DNA from: Oscillospiraceae bacterium CM
GTDB taxonomy: Bacteria; Bacillota; Clostridia; Oscillospirales; Oscillospiraceae
Assembly (NCBI GenBank): GCA_022870705.1
Contig: CP072107.1
Span: 928,501 to 992,500, forward strand
Reading direction: 5' to 3'
DNA length: 64,000 nucleotides
Each line of letters begins with the position of its first letter. The first letter of the stretch is position 1. Shown in pieces: positions 8,296-16,188 of the stretch. The position numbers and the translations under genes were made by a program. Under the pieces are notes generated by a model that saw nothing but the letters and a program-made list of their open reading frames with translations, searched no databases and was not told where the DNA came from.

Positions 8296-9138
8296 ATGTC
8301 GTTTTTTACGGCAATTTTACTGGGGCTCATTCAGGGTGTCACGTCATTTTTGCCAGTTTCCACATCGGCCCATCAGGCCATCATTCATAATCTGTTTCAT
8401 CTGGACGTCCCCTCGGAAGGGATCGGGTTTTTTAATTTTCTGATGAATTTAAGCACGCTCGTATCGATTTTTCTCGTCTGGCGGGACGAGCTTGTTTCGA
8501 TGTTTCGTGAGGGCGCGGACTTTCTGCGCGGCAAAACAGAGACAAATCATGTGGGTGAGGGGCGGCTGACACCGCCGCTGCGCATGATATACTTTATCGT
8601 CATCGCCACGCTGCCGCTCATTCTCTCCGTGCCGATTAATCAGCGGGCCGATATTCTGATGCAAAATGTGACGTTTGTCGGCTGCGCGATGCTCGCCATG
8701 GGCGCCGTTTTGTTCGCGTCGGATCGATTTATCCAATATGGCAAGAAGACAGAAAAGACGATGGATACAAAAGACGCGCTCATCATTGGTTTGGCACAGG
8801 CGTTTGCCGCTATACCGGGTCTGTCGCGGGTTGGGACATCGCTCTCGCTCTCTCTCGCGCAGGGGCTTGATAAGGATTTTGCCGTCCGCTTTTCCGTTTG
8901 GCTTTCGCTGCCGTCGCTCATTATTGCAACATTTATTTCTTTCTTTTCGATTTTCAAAGGCGGCATGACGTGGCCGTCCTTCTTTACCTATCTTGTCGCG
9001 TTTATTCTGTCCGTTTTGACGGGTTATCTCGCGATTCAAACGCTTCGCATCTTAACAGCGCAGCGCAGGCTTAAGTATTTTTCCTTTTACCTCTGGGGCG
9101 CGGGCTTTTTAACGGTGATTTTATCCTTCATACTCTAG
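8296..9138 (+). CDS. UppP/BacA-like undecaprenyl-diphosphatase, divergent active site
   Basis: A 280-residue polytopic membrane protein of the UppP (BacA) family. The N-terminal motif reads LIQGVTSFLPVSTSAH, against VVEGLTEFLPVSSTGH in E. coli: His is kept, but Glu17 is Gln and the catalytic Glu21 is Ser. The second motif PGLSRVGTS keeps Ser-Arg. UppP dephosphorylates undecaprenyl diphosphate for reuse in wall synthesis. With Glu21 missing, either the site works differently or this is a non-canonical paralogue such as a lipid transporter; fold assignment is firmer than activity. Confidence 0.8.
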   Translation: MSFFTAILLGLIQGVTSFLPVSTSAHQAIIHNLFHLDVPSEGIGFFNFLMNLSTLVSIFLVWRDELVSMFREGADFLRGKTETNHVGEGRLTPPLRMIYFIVIATLPLILSVPINQRADILMQNVTFVGCAMLAMGAVLFASDRFIQYGKKTEKTMDTKDALIIGLAQAFAAIPGLSRVGTSLSLSLAQGLDKDFAVRFSVWLSLPSLIIATFISFFSIFKGGMTWPSFFTYLVAFILSVLTGYLAIQTLRILTAQRRLKYFSFYLWGAGFLTVILSFIL

Positions 9139-9152
9139 CTTTGAGGTGGCTT

Positions 9153-11672
9153 ATGGCACAATCAAAAGCAAAACGAAAAAGCCCGGCCAAGAAAAAGCCA
9201 GGCCGCCCAAAAGCGGCCGAGGCCGTCAGCCGCGGGAAATCATACGTGCGCGAAATATCGGCCGTCATCTTCCTGTTGCTCGGCATTTTTGCTTTGATCG
9301 GATATTTCGGCGCCAGCGGCGTCCTGCTTGGCTATTTCTGCATGCTGCTGAAGGGACTTTTCGGCTGGGGATATCTTGCCGCGCCGCCTGTTTTGTTTCT
9401 CTGCGCCGTTATTCTGGCTTTTCACAGGGGGGAGCCCGTCCGCTTCCGTGTCATTTCGGCGCTGCTGCTGCTTATGACGACCGGGGCGCTGGCGCATCTG
9501 TTTTTGAATAAAACATATTATCCGGTCTCATTTGCCATGGTACATAGCCTGTGGGACGCCGGTAACGATCTGAAAAGCGGCGGGGCCGTCGGCGGCTCGT
9601 TGTCGGTCATTCTTACATATCTTTTCAGCATGTTTGGCTCGGCCGTCATTTTCATCAGTATGACAGCCTTCTTTCTGATGGTGGCGCTCAATAAAACGGT
9701 TTCAGACATTGCAGACGCCTTCCGTGCCTTTTATAACCGTCTGAAGGAAGACGCGTATGACGACGCGGCAGACGAGCCGGAACAAACAGCTCAGCCAATT
9801 CTGCCGGTTACATCGAGAGCGCAGCGCCGTATGATCGATATTCCGCTCGACGACCCGAAGCCGCGCGGGACGGCGTCCGTCTTCCGCTCAAAAAAGCACG
9901 CGCCGCTCTTTGACCAAAACGCGGGCGTTCAGCCGCCGGACATGGTGCTCGGCGGTCTCGCAGCTGCCAATCAGCCGCTGGCAAAGCGCACGCAAACGGG
10001 AGATGTGCCGTTTGACATCCCGTTTATGGAGACCAAGACAGATAGTAAAACAGACATAGCCGATCAAACACCGCCTGCGCGCATGGAGCCCGCGAAATCG
10101 GCGCAGCCGTTTGGCGACACGGCAAAGGCAGGCAGCGGCTCCTATAACTATCCACCGCTGAACCTTCTGGCGGCCGGGTCACCAGCCGGGCGCGTTGACG
10201 GGTCGGAGGAAGTGCGCCTCAATGTGGAGCGCCTCGTCGCCGCCTTCAAAAGCTTCGGCGTTAACGTCCGCATCACTGGTTATACGCGCGGGCCAACGGT
10301 GACGCGCTATGAGGCCGAGCTCGAAGCCGGTGTCAAACTTAACAGGCTCACAAGCCTTGCCGACGATATCGCCCTATCGCTGGGAGCCAGCGGCGTGCGC
10401 ATCGCGGCCATGCCGAACAAAATTTCAACAGTCGGCATCGAAGTGCCGAACAAGCTTGTCAGCAAGGTCTTTCTCCGGGACATCATCGATTCGCCGACGT
10501 TTAAAAACGCACCGTCAAAGCTCACCTTTGCCATCGGCAAAAACATCGGCGGCGAAGCCATCGTCGGCGATATCGCGCGCTTGCCGCACATGCTGGTCGC
10601 CGGAACGACAGGCTCAGGAAAATCCGTCTGCCTCAACTCACTGATATTAAGTATTCTCTATAAATCGACACCCGATGAAGTCCGATTCATCATGATAGAC
10701 CCAAAAATGGTGGAATTCCGCGTCTATAACGGCATTCCGCATCTTTTAGTCCCGGTCGTCACCGACGTGAAGAAAGCTTCCGGCGCGCTGCAGTGGGCCG
10801 TTGTCGAGATGATGAAGCGGTATAAGCTTTTTTCGGAAGCAAACGCCAGAGACCTCGACGGATACAACAAAATCATGCGGAAGTCGGAAGACGGCGCGGC
10901 GCTGCCGCAGGTCATCGTCGTCATTGACGAGCTGGCCGACCTCATGCTGACGGCTGCCAAAGAGGTGGAAGAGTCCATTTGCCGCGTCGCGCAGATGGGG
11001 CGCGCGGCAGGCGTTCATCTCGTCATCGCCACACAAAGCCCGCGCGCCGACGTGATTACTGGCCTCATGAAGGCTAACATTCCCTCGCGCATCGCGCTGA
11101 AGGTTTCAAGCGCTCTGGAGTCTCGCATTATCCTTGACGCCGGAGGCAATGCCGACAAGCTCGTCGGCAATGGCGACATGCTATACGCGCCGATCGGGTC
11201 GGCCAAGCCCGTGCGCATTCAGGGCACGTGGGTGTCGGACGCCGAGCGTGAGGAAGTCGTTGAATTCATAAAGAAAAGCGCCCAGCCGAACTACTCTGAA
11301 GAGGTTATCCGCCAGATTGACAAAGCGGCTGAGGAGAAGTCCGATTCTAAGGGCGACGGAGACGCCGCGAGTGGCGTCGATTATGACGAGCTATTGCCAC
11401 AGGCCGTTGATGTCATCTTTGAATCGGGGCAGGCGTCCGTCTCCATGCTGCAGCGTCGGCTAAAGCTGGGCTACTCGCGCGCGGCGCGCATCGTGGACCA
11501 GATGGAGCAGATGAACATTGTGGGCCCGTTCGAAGGCTCGAAGCCGCGCCCGCTGCTCATCACGCGCCAGCAGTGGCGTGAAATGCAATATATCCAGGGG
11601 ACGGCCCCGACCGGCCCCGAGCTTGGCATCCGCGATGACTATTCATCGCCGCCGGACGACGCCCCGTTTTAA
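9153..11672 (+). CDS. DNA translocase FtsK/SpoIIIE
   Basis: An 839-residue protein. ATG 9153 is chosen because GAGGTGG precedes it. A Lys-rich start is followed by about four membrane helices (residues 30-190), a Pro/Ala-rich linker (200-330), the alpha/beta motor with Walker A GTTGSGKS at about 484-491 and Walker B VVIDELADL near 589-597, and a C-terminal winged-helix gamma domain (QRRLKLGYSRAARIVDQME) that reads oriented DNA motifs. It pumps chromosomal DNA through the septum in division or into the forespore. A single copy is in the window, so FtsK and SpoIIIE roles cannot be separated. Confidence 0.95.
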   Translation: MAQSKAKRKSPAKKKPGRPKAAEAVSRGKSYVREISAVIFLLLGIFALIGYFGASGVLLGYFCMLLKGLFGWGYLAAPPVLFLCAVILAFHRGEPVRFRVISALLLLMTTGALAHLFLNKTYYPVSFAMVHSLWDAGNDLKSGGAVGGSLSVILTYLFSMFGSAVIFISMTAFFLMVALNKTVSDIADAFRAFYNRLKEDAYDDAADEPEQTAQPILPVTSRAQRRMIDIPLDDPKPRGTASVFRSKKHAPLFDQNAGVQPPDMVLGGLAAANQPLAKRTQTGDVPFDIPFMETKTDSKTDIADQTPPARMEPAKSAQPFGDTAKAGSGSYNYPPLNLLAAGSPAGRVDGSEEVRLNVERLVAAFKSFGVNVRITGYTRGPTVTRYEAELEAGVKLNRLTSLADDIALSLGASGVRIAAMPNKISTVGIEVPNKLVSKVFLRDIIDSPTFKNAPSKLTFAIGKNIGGEAIVGDIARLPHMLVAGTTGSGKSVCLNSLILSILYKSTPDEVRFIMIDPKMVEFRVYNGIPHLLVPVVTDVKKASGALQWAVVEMMKRYKLFSEANARDLDGYNKIMRKSEDGAALPQVIVVIDELADLMLTAAKEVEESICRVAQMGRAAGVHLVIATQSPRADVITGLMKANIPSRIALKVSSALESRIILDAGGNADKLVGNGDMLYAPIGSAKPVRIQGTWVSDAEREEVVEFIKKSAQPNYSEEVIRQIDKAAEEKSDSKGDGDAASGVDYDELLPQAVDVIFESGQASVSMLQRRLKLGYSRAARIVDQMEQMNIVGPFEGSKPRPLLITRQQWREMQYIQGTAPTGPELGIRDDYSSPPDDAPF

Positions 11673-11674
11673 CT

Positions 11675-11725
11675 AAACCCACCCCCCGCCCAACAGATGT
11701 ATAGGGGCTTCGCCCCTATGACCCC
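11675..11725. repeat. Type B intergenic palindromic repeat (copy 1)
   Basis: A C-rich head (AAACCCACCCCCCGCCC) is followed by the palindrome ATAGGGGC-TTCG-GCCCCTAT style hairpin and a GACCCC tail. It begins three bases after the ftsK stop codon. Three further copies lie at 29445, 39511 and 57551, each immediately after a stop codon. Confidence 0.8.
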
Positions 11726-11769
11726 ATTGAATTGAATAGGCCCAATACACCATAAACCGTTATAAAGCC

Positions 11770-11822
11770 AACAGGACAGTGCATAATCCACTGTCCTGTT
11801 GTAGGGGCGATTATCAATCGCC
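11770..11822. repeat. Perfect 12-bp inverted repeat plus type A REP
   Basis: AACAGGACAGTG (11770-11781) pairs with CACTGTCCTGTT (11789-11800) around a 7-base loop; there is no T-run. It directly abuts a REP of the GTAGGGGCG family at 11801-11822, whose inner palindrome is GGCGATT-ATC-AATCGCC. The 215-base gap between ftsK and gltX therefore holds three hairpins and no gene. Confidence 0.75.
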
Positions 11823-11860
11823 TATATACGCCCGATTTCACAGCAGACCCAACACCGGAA

Positions 11861-11890
11861 AGGAGTCCCGCTTCGGCGGGAATAACGATG
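11861..11890 (+). promoter_or_regulatory. gltX ribosome binding site with hairpin in the spacer
   Basis: AGGAG (11861-11865) is 22 bases from the ATG at 11888, too far for a normal site. Between them lies a perfect 6-bp stem TCCCGC/GCGGGA closed by a TTCG tetraloop (11866-11881). Folding removes 16 bases and leaves a normal six-base spacing. Confidence 0.7.
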
Positions 11891-13372
11891 GCACTAGATC
11901 ACACTTGGTTTGACGAGATGGAAGCACGAATTCCGAAAAATGCGGTGCGCACGCGCTTTGCGCCCAGCCCGACCGGCTATATGCACGTCGGCAACCTCCG
12001 AACGGCGCTGTACACGTATCTCATCGCCCGCGCCCGGGGCGGGACGTTTATCCTCCGCATTGAGGACACCGATCAGGAGCGCTTCGTCGCGGGCGCTGTT
12101 GACGTCATCTATGACACGCTCAAAAAATGCGGTCTTTCCCATGACGAAGGGCCGGACATCGGTGGCCCGGTCGGCCCATACGTTCAGACAGAGCGGCGCG
12201 CGCTCTACGCCAAATACGCCGAGCTGCTCATCGAGCGGGGCGGGGCTTACCGCTGCTTCTGCCGGAAGGAAGAGTCGGCGGACGAGGGCTTTTCAAAATA
12301 CGACGGCCGCTGTGCCAATCTGACAGCCGCCGAAATCGACTTAAAGCTTCAAGCGGGCGAGCCGTATGTCATCCGCCAGAAAATCCCGCGTGACGGGGTA
12401 ACGACGTTTCAAGACGCCGTTTTCGGGGCCATTACCGTGCCGAACGACAGTCTCGACGATAACGTCCTTATTAAATCCGACGGGCTGCCGACGTATAACT
12501 TCGCAAACGTTGTAGACGACCACCTCATGGGCATCACGCACGTCGTCCGCGGAAGTGAATACCTCTCTTCTGCACCGAAATATAACCTGCTTTATGAGGC
12601 GTTTGGGTGGGACGTGCCTGTCTATATTCACTGCAGCCCTGTGATGCGCGACGCGCAGAATAAAATGTCCAAGCGCCACGGTGACCCCTCTTTTGAAGAC
12701 CTGATCCGAGAGGGCTACCTCACGGAAGCCATCGTCAACTATGTGGCGCTCCTCGGCTGGAGCCCCGGCGGCGAGCGCGAGCTCTTCACGCTCGACGAGC
12801 TCGTGTCTGTCTTTGACGTTTCGGGTATATCCAAGTCGCCCGCCATCTTTGACCTCGACAAGTTGACGTATTTTAACAGTGCCTATATCCGCGCGCTCAC
12901 GCCGGAGGCGTTTGCCGCCATCGCCGGGCCGACGATCCGTTTGGTTATTCAAAATCCGGCGGTTGACGTTTTGTCCGTCGCGGCGATTTTACAGCCGCGC
13001 TGCGAAAAGCTGACGGATATTCCGGAGAAAATTGACTTTTTTGAGCATTTGCCGGATTATGACACGGCGCTGTACGTTCATAAAAAATCAAAGACGGACG
13101 AGGCGGTGTCGCTTCAGATGCTCGAGGCTGCGCTGCCTGTGCTGCGCGCTGTCGGCGCGTGGACGCAGGAGGCGATTCACGATGCTCTTATTAGCCTTGC
13201 CGAGCAGCTGGCGGTCAAAAACGCAACGCTTTTATGGCCGGTGCGCATCGCCGCCGCGGGCAAAGCCGTCACACCGGGCGGCGCCGTTGAAATATGCGCG
13301 ATTTTAGGCCGCGAGGAGACGTTATTACGCTTGGAAGCCGGAATAAAAAAATTATCGGGGGGAGCGCAGTGA
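11888..13372 (+). CDS. gltX: Glutamyl-tRNA synthetase
   Basis: A 494-residue class I synthetase. RFAPSPTGYMHVGNLRTALY at residues 24-43 holds the HIGH-type motif (HVGN), and KMSKR begins at Lys259. The N-terminus is about 18 residues longer than usual; an internal ATG at 11918 exists but has no ribosome binding site. It charges tRNA-Glu; no glutaminyl-tRNA synthetase is in the window, so non-discriminating charging is possible but not shown. The next gene overlaps its stop codon. Confidence 0.96.
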   Translation: MALDHTWFDEMEARIPKNAVRTRFAPSPTGYMHVGNLRTALYTYLIARARGGTFILRIEDTDQERFVAGAVDVIYDTLKKCGLSHDEGPDIGGPVGPYVQTERRALYAKYAELLIERGGAYRCFCRKEESADEGFSKYDGRCANLTAAEIDLKLQAGEPYVIRQKIPRDGVTTFQDAVFGAITVPNDSLDDNVLIKSDGLPTYNFANVVDDHLMGITHVVRGSEYLSSAPKYNLLYEAFGWDVPVYIHCSPVMRDAQNKMSKRHGDPSFEDLIREGYLTEAIVNYVALLGWSPGGERELFTLDELVSVFDVSGISKSPAIFDLDKLTYFNSAYIRALTPEAFAAIAGPTIRLVIQNPAVDVLSVAAILQPRCEKLTDIPEKIDFFEHLPDYDTALYVHKKSKTDEAVSLQMLEAALPVLRAVGAWTQEAIHDALISLAEQLAVKNATLLWPVRIAAAGKAVTPGGAVEICAILGREETLLRLEAGIKKLSGGAQ

Positions 13373-13974
13373 TCAAGATCATCAAAAAGGGGCTTATTTT
13401 TCTTATTCTGCTCATCATCGTTGTCACGGCGGGCGTACTGCTCGAAATATTCGTCATCGACCCGCTTGGCAAATCGTCTACGCCGTCACCGTCCGTCGCC
13501 GTGACGGGGTACACAACACCGAGCGAAGAGCCGCCCGTCACAGCAGCGGGAAAAGCGTTTACCGTCACAAGTAAAGACCCCGCCATCTCCTGCACGGTGA
13601 CGGTTGACGACGCGATGTTCGAGGTAACAACGGCCGACGGCGGGTACATTTTCCGCTTGTTGGCAGACAAAAACGCCTATTTGAAGCTCTATTTTATCCA
13701 AGACGCCAATGCCGCGTCAATTGCACCGGGTTTTCTCAATGCCTACATTGATTTTAAAAATTTCAGCAATTCCGGGGATAATTACATCGATGGCACGGAG
13801 ATTTCCGGTCAAACCGTGACAGCCGACGACGGGACAACTGAAGTGACGGCCTGGCTTGTGAACACGGACGCGGGTGTTCTCGCGGTTGTGACAAGCTTAA
13901 GCCTTGAACATCAGGATGCCGAAAGAGCTCTGTTGGGGCAGTTGCTCAAGACCTTGTCGCTCTCGGCCGCATAA
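13369..13974 (+). CDS. Membrane-anchored exported protein of unknown function
   Basis: A 201-residue protein whose GTG start overlaps the gltX stop (GTGA). GGGGGGAG lies five bases upstream, so translation is coupled. An N-terminal hydrophobic segment (residues 6-26) with two preceding lysines is a signal anchor; no lipobox cysteine is present. A Ser/Thr/Pro linker (about 33-55) leads to a domain of beta-strand character. I do not recognise a named family. A strong terminator follows. Confidence 0.75.
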   Translation: MIKIIKKGLIFLILLIIVVTAGVLLEIFVIDPLGKSSTPSPSVAVTGYTTPSEEPPVTAAGKAFTVTSKDPAISCTVTVDDAMFEVTTADGGYIFRLLADKNAYLKLYFIQDANAASIAPGFLNAYIDFKNFSNSGDNYIDGTEISGQTVTADDGTTEVTAWLVNTDAGVLAVVTSLSLEHQDAERALLGQLLKTLSLSAA

Positions 13975-13998
13975 CGCCATTTTTTGCATGACATAAAC

Positions 13999-14040
13999 AC
14001 CCCTTTATGGCAGATAGTAAGCCATAAAGGGGTATTTTTT
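13999..14040 (+). terminator. Intrinsic terminator after the gltX unit
   Basis: A perfect 13-bp stem, ACCCCTTTATGGC (13999-14011) with GCCATAAAGGGGT (14021-14033), a 9-base loop, then ATTTTTT. It separates the gltX unit from ypeB. Confidence 0.9.
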
Positions 14041-14102
14041 GCGCAAAATGACAAAATGCCGGAAATTAGCACGGCGATTTTGGGAGATAAACGGAGCGGT
14101 AT

Positions 14103-15464
14103 ATGAAACGACAAAAACTGAAAATTTTAATAATCAGCTATACGCTGGCAGGCTTTGCCGCCTTGGGCGGGCTTGCGCTCTATAATTATATGACGGCCGA
14201 GGGATATAAACTGCAAATGGAAAACACATATCAGCATGCGTTTTCCGAACTCGCGTCCGGCGTCGGCGACCTCGACGCGGCGCTGCAGAAAAGCCTGTAC
14301 GCGACGACGCCGCCGATGCTGGCCGCCGTTTGTACGGAAGTGTACGGCAAGGCGCAGTCGGTGCTGCTGGCGCTCGGCGAGCTGCCGCAATCAAGCAGCC
14401 AGCTGCAGAACATGGCAGGCTTTGTGACAAAGGTCGGCGACTACGCGTTTATGCTCGCGAAAAAAGCCGGAACAGGCATAGCCGGGACGGAAGAGGAGCA
14501 TGGAAATCTCGTCAGTCTTTCGGAAACAGCCAACGTCCTGTCGGGCAATTTAAACAACCTGATGGGTGAAATCAATAACGGTAATGTCTCTCTATCGAAA
14601 ATCAACGATTTGACTGCCGAGGCGGGAATGATGGGGGAGAATGCTGCCCCTGATGCGTTTCAAACAAGCCTTTCGGCCATCGAGGGAGAATTCCCGGAAA
14701 CGCCGTCACTCATCTATGACGGACCGTTTTCCTCGCACATCGCCGGTCTCACCCCGAAATTTCTCGAAGGCAAAAGTGACGTGACGCCCGAAAAAGCGCA
14801 GGAAAAGGCCGCCGCGTTTCTGGGGATTGATGCCAGCGCATTAAAACCAAACGGCGAGCGTGCAGGCAATCTGCCGGTCTATCTGTTTTACACAAATATG
14901 GACAAGGGCACGCTTAGCGTGGAGGTCACTAAAAAAGGCGGCATCGTCCTCGATGCGTTTAACGGACGGATCGTTAAAAAGAGTATTATCCCGGCGAAGG
15001 ATGCCGTTGGTATTGCCGCCCGCTATCTGGAGAAAAAGGGCTATAAAAACATGAAGGAGAGCTATTATAGCATTGACGGCAATACGTTGACGGTGAATTA
15101 CGCCTATACAGCGCATGGCGTTATCTGCTACCCCGACCTCATCAAGGTCTCTGTCGCGCTTGACAAGGGCAGTATCGTCGGGTTTGAAAGCCAGGGTTAT
15201 GTAATGAACCACCACACGCGTGACATTCCAGCGGTAAAGGTGACGGAAGCGGCGGCTAAGGCCAAAGTCTCGCCGCATCTGAGCGTTCAGACGCATGAGC
15301 TGGCAATTATTCCGACGAGCGGGAAGAATGAGGCATTTTGCCATGAATTCAAATGCGTCAACGAAAGCGGCAGCCGCTATATCGTCTATATCAACGCCAT
15401 AACGGGGGCGGAGGAGCGGATTCTGATTTTGCAGGAGAGTGACAAAGGCACGCTAACAATGTAA
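14103..15464 (+). CDS. ypeB: Spore germination protein YpeB
   Basis: A 453-residue protein with an N-terminal transmembrane anchor (about residues 8-28), a helical region (30-190) and repeated PepSY-like domains toward the C-terminus (MTPEKAQEKAAAFLG-type and VKVTEAAAKAK segments). This matches YpeB, which stabilises the cortex-lytic enzyme SleB in spores of Bacillus. SleB is normally the neighbour; here the left neighbour is an unrelated anchored protein and the right one a convergent flavodoxin. Expression would be expected in the forespore, but I see no clear sporulation promoter. Confidence 0.9.
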   Translation: MKRQKLKILIISYTLAGFAALGGLALYNYMTAEGYKLQMENTYQHAFSELASGVGDLDAALQKSLYATTPPMLAAVCTEVYGKAQSVLLALGELPQSSSQLQNMAGFVTKVGDYAFMLAKKAGTGIAGTEEEHGNLVSLSETANVLSGNLNNLMGEINNGNVSLSKINDLTAEAGMMGENAAPDAFQTSLSAIEGEFPETPSLIYDGPFSSHIAGLTPKFLEGKSDVTPEKAQEKAAAFLGIDASALKPNGERAGNLPVYLFYTNMDKGTLSVEVTKKGGIVLDAFNGRIVKKSIIPAKDAVGIAARYLEKKGYKNMKESYYSIDGNTLTVNYAYTAHGVICYPDLIKVSVALDKGSIVGFESQGYVMNHHTRDIPAVKVTEAAAKAKVSPHLSVQTHELAIIPTSGKNEAFCHEFKCVNESGSRYIVYINAITGAEERILILQESDKGTLTM

Positions 15465-15490
15465 CGTGACAGTTCGGCAGCAAAAAGTGC

Positions 15491-15514
15491 GGGGCGCGGC
15501 AATTGCCGCGCCCC
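15491..15514 (-). terminator. Terminator between convergent ypeB and flavodoxin
   Basis: A perfect 24-base palindrome (GGGGCGCGGC-AATT-GCCGCGCCCC). On the minus strand it is followed by ACTTTTTG, so it ends the flavodoxin transcript; the plus-strand side has only a weak T-tract. Confidence 0.75.
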
Positions 15515-15531
15515 CTTAAGTTGTCAATTAT

Positions 15532-16008
15532 TCAGGTGCGTGAAAGCCACGCCTTAACACGACCTTCGGCAATAGCCGCGTTGGCAGCTTCCTCTTGTGT
15601 TAAGGAGAGCGTTCCGCAAACGGTGCCGCCCCTCAGGCGGCTTTTAAGCAGCGTCAGGCATTGCCCGGCGTCACCGCCGCCGCTCGTCGTAAAAAAGAAG
15701 ACCTTTTTCGCCGTGAGATCACAGGCTGCTAAAAATGAATTGACGGCCGGTGTGGGGCGCGAAGCCCAAATCGGTGTGCCGATATAAATGGTGTCGTAAG
15801 CAGTAAGGCGAGGCATGTCATTTAAAAGCTTTGGTTTTTGATGAAACAAGGCGCGCATACCGCCCAAAAAATACTTAGAAAACCCGGATTTACCCGTTGA
15901 ACTTTTGGGAAGAAGCAGACAGATATCACCGCCGGTTTCCTTCATGATGATATCGGCAACGCTCGCTGTGTGCCCTTCGAGCGAATAGCAGACGACAAGA
16001 CTTTTCAT
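15532..16008 (-). CDS. Flavodoxin family protein
   Basis: A 158-residue single-domain flavodoxin-like protein beginning MKSLVVCYSLEGHTASVA, where SLEGHTA replaces the usual TGNT phosphate-binding loop. IYIGTPIWASRPTPAV and FFTTSGGGD are the other FMN-contact loops typical of the family. It would carry electrons through FMN in the cytoplasm; redox partner unknown. It is a single-gene unit divergent from dnaE. Confidence 0.85.
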   Translation of the reverse strand: MKSLVVCYSLEGHTASVADIIMKETGGDICLLLPKSSTGKSGFSKYFLGGMRALFHQKPKLLNDMPRLTAYDTIYIGTPIWASRPTPAVNSFLAACDLTAKKVFFFTTSGGGDAGQCLTLLKSRLRGGTVCGTLSLTQEEAANAAIAEGRVKAWLSRT

Positions 16009-16120
16009 TCAATGGCCTCCTCGATTTTATCCGTCAGATGACAGAAAATATTTGCAATAACAGTATGTTATCTTACACAAGTGAAAAAATCCAGTCAAAT
16101 TTGCAGCAAGGTTTCAACGG

Positions 16121-16149
16121 TTGATTTCACACCGGTTAAGGTTTAAAAT
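16121..16149 (+). promoter_or_regulatory. Probable dnaE promoter
   Basis: TTGATT (16121-16126) and TAAAAT (16144-16149) with 17-base spacing, 40 bases upstream of the dnaE start. Confidence 0.6.
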
Positions 16150-16188
16150 AGACATAATATACCTCGATTTGAAAGGGCGGTGCGGTGC

